DNA from: an uncultured Romboutsia sp.
GTDB taxonomy: Bacteria; Bacillota; Clostridia; Peptostreptococcales; Peptostreptococcaceae
NCBI GenBank assembly: GCA_937880075.1
Contig: CALFLM010000013.1
Location: 1-14,859 of the forward strand
Length of the DNA stretch: 14,859 nucleotides
Direction: 5' to 3'
Position 1 is the stretch's first letter. Every line of letters starts with the position of its first letter. The notes below the pieces were generated by a model, which did no database searches, was not told the origin of the DNA, and saw only the letters and a program-made list of their open reading frames with translations. Of the stretch, positions 6,216 through 13,513 are shown one piece after another. The position numbers and the translations under genes were made by a program.

Positions 6216-7169
6216 CTATATTATTAATGTTGTTAGTGTTGAAAGTATAATAATTATAATTGCTGATATTAATAATAGTGTCTTTCTATTTTTTGTAACT
6301 TTCGTTTTATCTTCATTTTCATAATTTTGTTCATCTTCTATTAATAATGATTCTTTTATATCTGCTTTTTCATACATTATAGAACTTAAGTCTAATATAA
6401 CTTCCCTAAATTCACTATACTTTTTTGTTCGATTTAAAAGCTTTTTTATTATATCTATTAGTTCTTCATTTCCATTTATAGCTTTTAAATCATTAAATTT
6501 TATACCTTTGTCTATAAATTTTAACATTTGTTCTTCATCATTACTTTCGCCAAATGGTAACTTTTTAAATATACATTCAAATAAAATTAATCCTAAGGCA
6601 AAAAGGTCACTTTCTGTATCAGTATAGTTAATACATAATTGATGTGGAGATAAGTATTTAGTATTATTCCCTGATCTTGTGTTTACACCATTGTTAGCTT
6701 TAGTAACTCCAAAATTTAATATTTTTATATTGTACCATTTATCTACTAAGATATTACTTGGATTTAAGTCTCCATGATATATTCCATGTTCTTTAGCTGT
6801 TTCTAATCCTTTTAGTATTTGAGTTGCTATTGATATTATAGCTTCTAAATGAAGGTAATTCCCCTCTATTATATTGTTTAAACTAATACCCTTTTCATAG
6901 TCATATATCATATAATACCATATTCCATCTTCTCTATAGTCAACACCTACATCAATCATATTTAGTATATAATGTGAGTTTATCTCTCTTATTATTGTAG
7001 ATTCATCAATTAGATTTGCTAGAAAGTCTTCACATATATGATGATTATGATTTATTACTTTTAATAAAATAGTTTTATTTTCATATAAGTCTCTCGCTTT
7101 ATAGAGTTTATTAAACTCTATATTATCTTCTATATTTATTATAGAGTACCTGTTTCCTATAAAGTTCAA
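6216..7169 (-). CDS. Membrane-anchored Ser/Thr protein kinase-like protein, probably degenerate
   Basis: 317 residues: a Hanks-type kinase domain (about 8-265), a charged linker, and one C-terminal membrane segment (about 298-316) that ends the protein, so the kinase domain is cytoplasmic and nothing is exposed outside. There are no PASTA repeats, unlike PrkC. Conserved: the ATP-anchoring Lys37 (ILLKV), catalytic-loop Asp134 and Asn139 (HGDLNPSN), and the helix-F Asp188 (SDLFALG). Altered: no glycine-rich loop (IEDNIEFNKLYKARD replaces GxGxxGxV), HRD is HGD, the Mg-binding Asp of DFG is Asn152 (LNFG), and the Glu of APE/SPE is His176 (SPHQL). This mix suggests a pseudokinase or a kinase of low activity; that is inference. 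The start is TTG, with GAGGGAGG just upstream on the minus strand and no better in-frame ATG. It has its own promoter (7213-7241) and terminator. Confidence 0.82.
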   Translation of the reverse strand: MNFIGNRYSIINIEDNIEFNKLYKARDLYENKTILLKVINHNHHICEDFLANLIDESTIIREINSHYILNMIDVGVDYREDGIWYYMIYDYEKGISLNNIIEGNYLHLEAIISIATQILKGLETAKEHGIYHGDLNPSNILVDKWYNIKILNFGVTKANNGVNTRSGNNTKYLSPHQLCINYTDTESDLFALGLILFECIFKKLPFGESNDEEQMLKFIDKGIKFNDLKAINGNEELIDIIKKLLNRTKKYSEFREVILDLSSIMYEKADIKESLLIEDEQNYENEDKTKVTKNRKTLLLISAIIIIILSTLTTLII

Positions 7170-7212
7170 ATTCCTCCCTCACTTTTTTACATTTTTTCTT
7201 TCTAATATAATT

Positions 7213-7241
7213 ATAATATCATTTTTAATATGTTTTTCCAA
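7213..7241 (-). promoter_or_regulatory. Likely sigma-A promoter of the kinase-like gene
   Basis: On the minus strand, TTGGAA (plus 7236-7241), a 17-base spacer, then TATTAT (plus 7213-7218). It lies between the vanW terminator and the kinase-like start codon. Confidence 0.55.
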
Positions 7242-7252
7242 TAAAAAACAAC

Positions 7253-7287
7253 AAAAAAATACAGCTAATGCAAATATTAGCTGTATT
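7253..7287 (-). terminator. Terminator of the VanW-family gene
   Basis: Arms AATACAGCTAAT (7258-7269) and ATTAGCTGTATT (7276-7287) are exact complements. The minus strand continues into a T-tract (plus 7253-7259). It begins 8 bp after the stop codon. Confidence 0.88.
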
Positions 7288-7295
7288 CTTATTAA

Positions 7296-8597
7296 TTATT
7301 TTGGATTTTTATATACACTATTAGATATATATTGAGTTCTTATTACTTTTCCATTCGAATCTTTATATTCTATATAAGTTTTTGCAGCTTCTAATCCTCC
7401 AGTTGTATATGGTTCTACTTTTATGCTTATATTTTTCTTATCAGATGCATTTCCATATACTTTAGAAGTTATTACACCGTTACTTACTGTATTTTTTATA
7501 TATACTGGATGAGAATATGGGTTTTTAAATCTAAAATCACTTCCACCATCACTAACCATTGCATCTCTTCCTATTGATACATAACCTGACTTTAATGAGT
7601 GATTTCTTCTTGATGTTATATCAAGACCAGAATATAGTACTGAATTAAATAAAGTACTAGATACTTGACAAACTCCTCCACCTACATCTTGTTCTAATTT
7701 TCCATTTATTATAACAGGAGCATCTTTATATCCATTTGATTTAGTTCTTTTACCTGTTAAACCATTATATGAAAATTCTTCTCCTGGCATTAATAATACA
7801 TCACTTGTTGCTTTTGCAGATAATACTATATTTGTAACTCTATTTGAATCACTTGTTGAAAATTTTGTACTAAAATCTGCTAGTAATGTATTTACATTTT
7901 TAGCATCTTCTGTACTTATCTTTGGATCTTTTATATTTACTTTTAAATCTATAGATTTGTAGTCTTTATTTTTTATAGCATCATAAATAGATTCTTTAGT
8001 TGATGATATATCTAATTCTTTACCTATTGTTGCACTAGATACACTAATATTTCCAGAATCAGATATATATACCTTTGCATTTTCCATAGCAACATTTATT
8101 GATTCTGATATGCTCTGTATTTTCTCACTTAACTTATTTTCATTATATAAAGATTTTATCTCTAAATTTTTACTATTTTTATTAAGATCTAAAAATCTTT
8201 TTACATTTTCAAAATATGAGTCCGTCTTAGTATAATTATAAGCTTCATCTACAACTTCACTCGTATTATACTTTAAGTCAATTTCATCTGGTGATATTAC
8301 ATTTGTTTCTCCATCATAATTAAGTTGTATATCACCTGGAATTACATTTTCATTTAAATAATTAATTGCTTCTTCTTTTGTCAAATTAGATACATCTATA
8401 CCTTCTATAAATATATTTTTTGCTATTACATCTGTATATATATACTTTTTATTAAAGTAATTAATTGAAACTCCCAATACACAAATAGTAGCCACTATCC
8501 CTATAATCTTATACTTTTTAGTCTTTAATTTTTCACTTTTACCAAAGTTTTCATCTAACGTAGTACTTTGACTTGCTCCTATGTTGTTTTTTCCCAT
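7296..8597 (-). CDS. VanW/YoaR-family membrane-anchored wall protein
   Basis: 433 residues. A short basic cytoplasmic N-terminus is followed by one membrane segment (about 31-46, IIGIVATICVLGVSINY), so the rest is outside the cell. Residues about 55-225 look like two tandem YoaR-like peptidoglycan-binding modules (IFIEGIDVSNLTKEEAINYL begins the first; YISDSGNISVSSATIGKELD falls in the second). The VanW domain runs from about 240 to 370, with ADFSTKFSTSDSNRVTNI, MPGEEFSYNGLTGKRT, the signature DVGGGVCQVSSTLFN (Cys310) and RRNHSLKSGYV. A C-terminal beta-rich tail follows. VanW proteins are common in clostridia; their molecular role is unsettled, and vancomycin resistance should not be inferred. 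The ATG start has GAGGTGGAG just upstream. Promoter at 8627-8655 and terminator at 7253-7287 make it monocistronic. Confidence 0.9.
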   Translation of the reverse strand: MGKNNIGASQSTTLDENFGKSEKLKTKKYKIIGIVATICVLGVSINYFNKKYIYTDVIAKNIFIEGIDVSNLTKEEAINYLNENVIPGDIQLNYDGETNVISPDEIDLKYNTSEVVDEAYNYTKTDSYFENVKRFLDLNKNSKNLEIKSLYNENKLSEKIQSISESINVAMENAKVYISDSGNISVSSATIGKELDISSTKESIYDAIKNKDYKSIDLKVNIKDPKISTEDAKNVNTLLADFSTKFSTSDSNRVTNIVLSAKATSDVLLMPGEEFSYNGLTGKRTKSNGYKDAPVIINGKLEQDVGGGVCQVSSTLFNSVLYSGLDITSRRNHSLKSGYVSIGRDAMVSDGGSDFRFKNPYSHPVYIKNTVSNGVITSKVYGNASDKKNISIKVEPYTTGGLEAAKTYIEYKDSNGKVIRTQYISNSVYKNPK

Positions 8598-8626
8598 TGC
8601 TCCACCTCATTTTAAATATCATATAT

Positions 8627-8655
8627 ATTATATTTTAAGCATTAACGTTATACAA
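8627..8655 (-). promoter_or_regulatory. Sigma-A promoter of the VanW-family gene
   Basis: On the minus strand, TTGTAT (plus 8650-8655), a 17-base spacer and a consensus TATAAT (plus 8627-8632), about 30 bases before the ATG. It lies after the stop of the upstream gene, so vanW has its own start of transcription. Confidence 0.7.
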
Positions 8656-8683
8656 CATTTAATCGAAATGTGTAACTTTATTG

Positions 8684-9328
8684 TTACATATTGTCTAATT
8701 TTATTTCTGTTATAATCGGATAATGGTCTGATAAATTTATTTTACCTACTTTGTATTTATATATTCCTAATGATTTATCTACTAATATATAATCAATTCT
8801 TGCATTACTCTTTTCAAATGTTGCTATACTTTGATTGTTTGTATATATAGCACTATCATTAAATATACTTATGAATATATTTTTTTCATTAAAATCTCCA
8901 CATATTACTTTAGCTTTTCTTAATCTATTTGTATAATCTACTATTTGATTTAGTTGTTCTTTTCTTTCATACTTATCAAGACCTAAATGAGTATTTATTA
9001 CATCTACACAACAACATTCAGAAAATACGTTCGTATATAAAAAACCTCTCTGCTCTCCTTTGCTTTTTAAAAATATATGTTCTTTGTCTATAATTTCATT
9101 TTTTGAAAATGTAGCTATCCCATACATTAATGTAGGATTATTGATATTTGCAGCAAATACTCCATCTAATTTTAGATTTTGTTTTAACACTGCGAATTGA
9201 TTGTAAAGCACCTCTTGAAGACATATTATATCTGCATCTAATTCTTTTAGATATTTTATAATTTTATTTAATGTAAATACATTATTAGCATCCATGCCCT
9301 TATGAATATTGTAACTTACTATTTTCAA
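8684..9328 (-). CDS. Endonuclease/exonuclease/phosphatase (EEP) fold protein
   Basis: 214 residues, a compact single-domain member. All metal and catalytic positions of the fold are visible: Asn7 (SYNIHKG), Glu39 (CLQEV), His114 (NTHLGL), Asp145 and Asn147 (GDFNE), Asp179 (RIDYILVD), and Asp201-His202 (SDHYPI). The family hydrolyses phosphodiesters or phosphomonoesters in DNA, RNA, sphingolipids or inositol phosphates; the substrate cannot be told from sequence. There is no signal peptide, so it is cytoplasmic. The N-terminal SYNIHKGMD motif is typical of the unassigned bacterial group often called YbhP/YafD-like. The start is TTG, since no ATG lies upstream in frame near the AGGGCGTGA ribosome-binding region (about 10 bases before it). 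A strong hairpin (9342-9371) stands just before this region, so the gene either relies on read-through from 9385-9555 or has a promoter I did not find. Confidence 0.87.
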   Translation of the reverse strand: MKIVSYNIHKGMDANNVFTLNKIIKYLKELDADIICLQEVLYNQFAVLKQNLKLDGVFAANINNPTLMYGIATFSKNEIIDKEHIFLKSKGEQRGFLYTNVFSECCCVDVINTHLGLDKYERKEQLNQIVDYTNRLRKAKVICGDFNEKNIFISIFNDSAIYTNNQSIATFEKSNARIDYILVDKSLGIYKYKVGKINLSDHYPIITEIKLDNM

Positions 9329-9341
9329 CTAAATCACGCCC

Positions 9342-9371
9342 TAAATTTTAAAACCTAGCCATAGGCTAGGT
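9342..9371 (-). terminator. Terminator of the small gene, just before the EEP gene
   Basis: A perfect stem ACCTAGCC (9353-9360) / GGCTAGGT (9364-9371) with a 3-base loop; on the minus strand it is followed by TTTTAAAATTT. Its tail is about 13 bp from the TTG start of the EEP gene, so it could also act as an attenuator. Confidence 0.7.
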
Positions 9372-9384
9372 CTTATATACATTA

Positions 9385-9555
9385 TTAGTGTTTTATTTCT
9401 TTTCTTATTTTAGTGAATCTACCCTTGTTTGCAACAAATACAAATCCCATTTTATTATATATTTCATTTAACTGCTCTAATGTTACTTCTCCATTTTTTA
9501 AATTTGTTAAAGTTATTTCATTTATATTATTTAAGCTATTTGTTTTTGTTATCAT
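9385..9555 (-). CDS. Small protein of unknown function (56 residues)
   Basis: ATG at plus 9553-9555, TAA at 9385-9387. It reads MITKTNSLNNINEITLTNLK, then NGEVTLEQLNEIYNKMGFVF, then VANKGRFTKIRKEIKH. GAGGAG lies about 10 bases before the ATG (plus 9565-9570), and a strong terminator follows directly, so it has all the signals of an expressed gene. The middle (EVTLEQLNEIYNKMGF) looks like a helix pair and the end is basic. No signal peptide or membrane span. I do not recognise the family. It would be missed by gene finders with a length cut-off near 60 residues. Confidence 0.75.
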   Translation of the reverse strand: MITKTNSLNNINEITLTNLKNGEVTLEQLNEIYNKMGFVFVANKGRFTKIRKEIKH

Positions 9556-9805
9556 TGGTTATCACTCCTCTTAAGTTTTATACTTTATTATATTATCCAT
9601 AAATTTAAAATATTACTAATTTATAATAAAAATTTAATTAAATTTTACCTTTTCTACAAATATGTGTTTTGTTATTTAAATTATATATCAAACAAATGTT
9701 TTGTACAATGCACTTTTTAACTTTTTTGCAATTTTTATACTTATACTGAATATATTTTAATATAACAACCTTAATCCTATTAATCTATAAAAGGAGGAAT
9801 AATTT

Positions 9806-10339
9806 TTGAAAGAAAACAATGGTAAGACAATTGAGTTTAAACAAAGAGAAGAACATCTCATTTCAAAGTATAAGTTTAAGACCAATGAATATGGAAAAAT
9901 AGATTTTAAAGTTATTCCTTACCCAAAATATAAAAAAGTATTAAGGAAAGGACGTAAATTTATAAAGTTCAAAAATCTATTTATAATTTTATTGATTATA
10001 TTAATAGCTTCTGCTTATTTTTTTATAACTAATAAACGTATATCTTACTTAATAGATAAAAAAAAGTCTAATTCTATATCTACCTCAAATGATAGGACAG
10101 TTTCTAATGGTGATTTTAATACCTATTCTAAAATTATAGAATCTCATATAAATACATTGATTCCATTAAATTACGAACATAATATCAAAACTGAAACAAT
10201 GCATAAAAATGGTTCATACTTATATGCTCAAGGAGTTATATCATCAAATGAAAATGATAATTTATATTTTGATATAATTTTAAAAGATGATAAATCTTAC
10301 TCTCTCATTGTTAACGATACCGAATATATAAAAAGATAG
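9806..10339 (+). CDS. Unknown single-span membrane protein
   Basis: 177 residues, family not recognised. The TTG start is set by AAAAGGAGG (9790-9797) with about 8-base spacing. Residues 1-56 are highly charged and basic (for example KYKKVLRKGRKFIKFKN) and should stay in the cytoplasm. Residues 57-74 (NLFIILLIILIASAYFF) form one membrane segment. A Ser/Lys/Asn linker (80-105) leads to a small outside domain (about 106-177), which reads like an alpha/beta fold ending in LYFDIILKDDKSYSLIVND. Positive-inside charges agree with this topology. It is transcribed toward sbcC and the two share the hairpin at 10332-10368; its TAG lies within that stem. No neighbour suggests a role. An upstream segment resembles the one before the gene at 3214. 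Confidence 0.78.
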   Translation: MKENNGKTIEFKQREEHLISKYKFKTNEYGKIDFKVIPYPKYKKVLRKGRKFIKFKNLFIILLIILIASAYFFITNKRISYLIDKKKSNSISTSNDRTVSNGDFNTYSKIIESHINTLIPLNYEHNIKTETMHKNGSYLYAQGVISSNENDNLYFDIILKDDKSYSLIVNDTEYIKR

Positions 10340-10368
10340 GCTATCTCATGTGAGGCCAGCCTATCTTT
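10332..10368. terminator. Shared terminator between convergent genes (9806-10339 and sbcC)
   Basis: Arms AAAGATAGGCT (10332-10342) and AGCCTATCTTT (10358-10368) are exact complements around a 15-base loop. The minus-strand side continues into TTTTTATATA, a good U-tract for sbcC; the plus-strand side has only TTTAT. The stop codon of the plus-strand gene (10337-10339) lies within the stem. Confidence 0.8.
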
Positions 10369-10384
10369 ATATAACTATTATTTT

Positions 10385-13300
10385 TTATAATATATTAAAC
10401 TCTGCCTTACTTCCTTTTGAAGTAGCTATAACTTCAAGTTTAGCATCTATTCTTTCTTTAAGCTCTTCAACATGAGATATTATACCAACTAACCTTCCTC
10501 CCCTTTGTAATTCAAGTAAACTATCAATTGCATTATCTAAAGATTGTGGATCTAGTGTCCCAAATCCTTCATCTACAAACATAGTATCAAGAGATACTCC
10601 TCCTGCATTTGCTTGTACTATATCAGAAAGACCTAAAGCTAATGATAGTGATGCTTTAAAGCTTTCTCCACCAGATAATGAACTTACATCTCTTGAACTA
10701 TCAGTATAATTATCATATATTTCAAGCTCTAGTCCTTTTTGACCTGCACCTTTACTCTTAGATGTTTTTCTTATTAACGAGAATCTGTCTCCTGTCATTT
10801 TTTCTAGTCTTATATTAGCAGCTTCTATTATATCTTCAAAGTAAGACGCTAATATATATCTTTCAAATGATATATATGGAGCTTTCTTACCATTTGCTAA
10901 CTCTGCTAACTCTCCTACTACTTTATATTCTTCTTCTATTTCTTTAAACTCTATGTTAAGATTTTCAACATTTTTAAGTATTGTTTTATTATTATCTATT
11001 ATAGAATGTAAATCTCTTAGTTTACTTTCTAATTCTCTTTTATTATTTTGTATAGATTTTATTTCTTCATCTATTGTAGATATATCCATAAATACTATAT
11101 CTTTAGTTTTATTTATTATATCTTCCATCTTAGCTTTTGTTAGTTTCAGTTCTGAGTTATAATTTTCTACTTCTTTTTCTAAACTTTCTACCATTGATAT
11201 TTTTAACTTAGCATCTTCGTAATCTTGTACATTATCAAAACCTTGTTTTTTCATAACTTCATTAAAGTTAGTTTGATTATTATCTATTTCTAACTTTAAT
11301 TCTTCTATTGATTTGTTTATCTCTTTAGAAGTAGAGCTTTCTCCTTCTAGTTTTTTAGATATATTTTCATTTTCAAGTCTTAGTTTTGCTAATTTTTCTT
11401 TACTTATATTAAGTTCCTTAGTCTTAGTTTCTATTAAATTATTTAAAGTTTTTACATCAGTTATATTTTCTGGTATTTCTTTTTTGTACTCATCTATTTT
11501 AGTAACATTTTGTGTAAGTTCTGTTGTATAAGCTTTTTCATTTTCTTCAAGCTTAATTAAACTTTGTTCTTTTTCATTAGTTGTAGTTATTATAGCCAAA
11601 ACTTCTTTTTCTATTTTTTCTTTTAAAGATATTTTATCTATAACTTTTAATAATTCGCCTTTTAAGTTGTCTATTATACTCTTTAACTCTGTACCTAAGT
11701 TTTTAACTACTTGCGCAGTTTCTGAATTAAAGTTTTTATCTATATTTAAAGTAGATGATAACATACTCAAATGATTATTAACTTGTTCTAAATAAGCTGT
11801 TTTATTTGAGTTTAAAACTGTAAGATTATTTATTTTTTCTAAATTTTCTTTTTCTAGTTTATCTAAGTTTTCTTTAGCTACTTTTAATTCTTCTTTAGTT
11901 GGTATTTTTAAGTTTTCTTTTATAGTGGCTTTGTTTGGATGGTTTGTTGAACCACATACTGGACATGGCTCATTTTCTTGTAACTTGCTTGCAAGTATTC
12001 CTGCCTGTTCTTTTTTGTACAAGTCATCCATTGCTTCATAATTTTCTTTTACTTTTTTATACTCAACTTCAAATACTTTATATTCATTAACTTTATTATT
12101 GTGTTCTATATAAGTATTTTGGAAACTTCTAACAACTTTAAATAGCTCCCTTACTTCATCTAAAATTTTTGTTTTTGATTTTATATCACTTTCTAGTTCT
12201 ACTTTTTTAGTTTCTAAAGTAGCTATATCTTTTAACTGAAGTTCTTTTTCTTCTTTAGATTTTTTTAGTTCTTCAGTTTCCTTTTTATTATTTATTATTT
12301 GCAGCTTACTATTTTCTACCTTTTGTTTTAACTGTATAACCTTATTGTTAAGGTTATCTAGTTCTATAATCTTTTCTTCTAATTTATTAAGATTATTTAT
12401 TTCTACACTTAGCTTTTCTCTTTCAGGTTCTTTATTTTCTTCTATTTTTAATAAATTCCTTGATTCTTCTTGTTTTAGCTTTAAAGATTCTATATTTTTT
12501 AAACTTATATTATAATCTTCTTCTCTTTTAACTAATTTTTTATTATTTTCTACAAACTTGTCTTCTATATATTTTACTTCTTTTGCATTTTTTCCATCTA
12601 TTATAGTTTTTGCTTTATTTTTATATTCATCTTCTTTTGATAAAAGTTCTTCTAAAGCTTTTAATATAATCTCTTTTTCTTTAATTAAATTATTATTAGT
12701 TTCTATAATAGCTTTTTCTTGATTTTTAACTTGTAGCTTATTATCTACTTCTTTTCCTTCTTCATTAAGAGTTTTATAAATATTAGTATCTCTTTCTAAT
12801 AATTCTTTTAATTTTTCTATAACTAAAGGGAAATCTACATATTCTCCTATTACTATATCATGGTCACCCTTTATATTTTCCAAGTTAGTTTGCATTTTGT
12901 CTTTGCTTTTAGTTCTATTTTTACTAAGGTTTGCTGCTTTATCTTTAAGCTCTGTTTGTATTTTTTCAAAGTCGTAAGTATTAAATATTTTTCTAAATAT
13001 TCCTTCTCTCTCTACAGAATCAGCTAATAATAATTTTTTAAACTCCCCTTGTGCAAGCATTACAATTTGTTTAAATTGATCTCTAGTTATACCTAGTATT
13101 TCTATTATTTTATCAGTGACATTTTTTACCTTAGTTATTACCTTCCCATCTGGTAGGGTTAAAGTAGCATCAGCAGACTTTTCCGTGTACCCCTCACCTC
13201 TAGCTTTTTTCTTTTTTTGCTTAGGTACTCTGTTTACTATGTATCTTTGACCTCTAAGTTCAAATTCTAATTCTACATAAGTTTCTTTGTTATCATCAGC

Positions 13301-13510
13301 AAAGTGACTTCTTAAAGAATCAGTTTCTCTACTTTCTCCACTTGCTTCTCCATATAAAGCATAGCTTATAGCATCAAATATAGTTGTTTTTCCCGCTCCA
13401 GTTTTTCCTGATATAACAAATATATTTCTACCTTTTAATTCTTCAAAATCTATAACTTGCTTAGATGCATAAGGTCCAAATGCACTTATAGTTAATTTTA
13501 TTGGTCTCAC
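10385..13510 (-). CDS. sbcC: SbcC: ATPase subunit of the SbcCD nuclease
   Basis: 1041 residues, full length for the family. N-terminal ATPase half: Walker A GKTGAGKTT (35-43) and the Q-loop region QFKQIVMLAQGEF (145-157). Long coiled-coil arms, Lys/Glu/Asn/Leu-rich, fill about 170-490 and 530-870, joined by the zinc hook CPVCG (516-520), through which two SbcC molecules pair. C-terminal half: ABC signature LSGGES (945-950), Walker B TMFVDEG (Asp980, Glu981), D-loop GTLD and switch His1013 (IISHV). With SbcD it forms the bacterial Mre11-Rad50 complex, which cuts hairpins, palindromes and blocked DNA ends. The start is GTG, three bases after the sbcD stop, with GGAGGTG in the end of sbcD serving as its ribosome binding site, so translation is probably coupled. 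Open frames on the opposite strand here are shadows. Confidence 0.96.
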   Translation of the reverse strand: MRPIKLTISAFGPYASKQVIDFEELKGRNIFVISGKTGAGKTTIFDAISYALYGEASGESRETDSLRSHFADDNKETYVELEFELRGQRYIVNRVPKQKKKKARGEGYTEKSADATLTLPDGKVITKVKNVTDKIIEILGITRDQFKQIVMLAQGEFKKLLLADSVEREGIFRKIFNTYDFEKIQTELKDKAANLSKNRTKSKDKMQTNLENIKGDHDIVIGEYVDFPLVIEKLKELLERDTNIYKTLNEEGKEVDNKLQVKNQEKAIIETNNNLIKEKEIILKALEELLSKEDEYKNKAKTIIDGKNAKEVKYIEDKFVENNKKLVKREEDYNISLKNIESLKLKQEESRNLLKIEENKEPEREKLSVEINNLNKLEEKIIELDNLNNKVIQLKQKVENSKLQIINNKKETEELKKSKEEKELQLKDIATLETKKVELESDIKSKTKILDEVRELFKVVRSFQNTYIEHNNKVNEYKVFEVEYKKVKENYEAMDDLYKKEQAGILASKLQENEPCPVCGSTNHPNKATIKENLKIPTKEELKVAKENLDKLEKENLEKINNLTVLNSNKTAYLEQVNNHLSMLSSTLNIDKNFNSETAQVVKNLGTELKSIIDNLKGELLKVIDKISLKEKIEKEVLAIITTTNEKEQSLIKLEENEKAYTTELTQNVTKIDEYKKEIPENITDVKTLNNLIETKTKELNISKEKLAKLRLENENISKKLEGESSTSKEINKSIEELKLEIDNNQTNFNEVMKKQGFDNVQDYEDAKLKISMVESLEKEVENYNSELKLTKAKMEDIINKTKDIVFMDISTIDEEIKSIQNNKRELESKLRDLHSIIDNNKTILKNVENLNIEFKEIEEEYKVVGELAELANGKKAPYISFERYILASYFEDIIEAANIRLEKMTGDRFSLIRKTSKSKGAGQKGLELEIYDNYTDSSRDVSSLSGGESFKASLSLALGLSDIVQANAGGVSLDTMFVDEGFGTLDPQSLDNAIDSLLELQRGGRLVGIISHVEELKERIDAKLEVIATSKGSKAEFNIL

Positions 13511-13513
13511 CTA

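Noticed and set aside
7296..8597. VanW as a vancomycin-resistance gene
   Set aside because: There are no vanA/vanH/vanX-type genes nearby, and VanW-domain proteins are common in clostridia without resistance.
8655..8690. Hairpin ATGTGTAAC / GTTACAT near the end of the EEP-fold gene as a terminator
   Set aside because: The stem is short and AT-rich, overlaps the coding end, and no T-tract follows on the minus strand.
10953..11531. Plus-strand open frames rich in Ser/Leu/Ile inside sbcC (10953-11162, 11313-11531)
   Set aside because: They are antisense shadows of the Lys/Glu/Asn-rich coiled coil of sbcC, with no ribosome binding site; the sbcC frame is intact and well supported.
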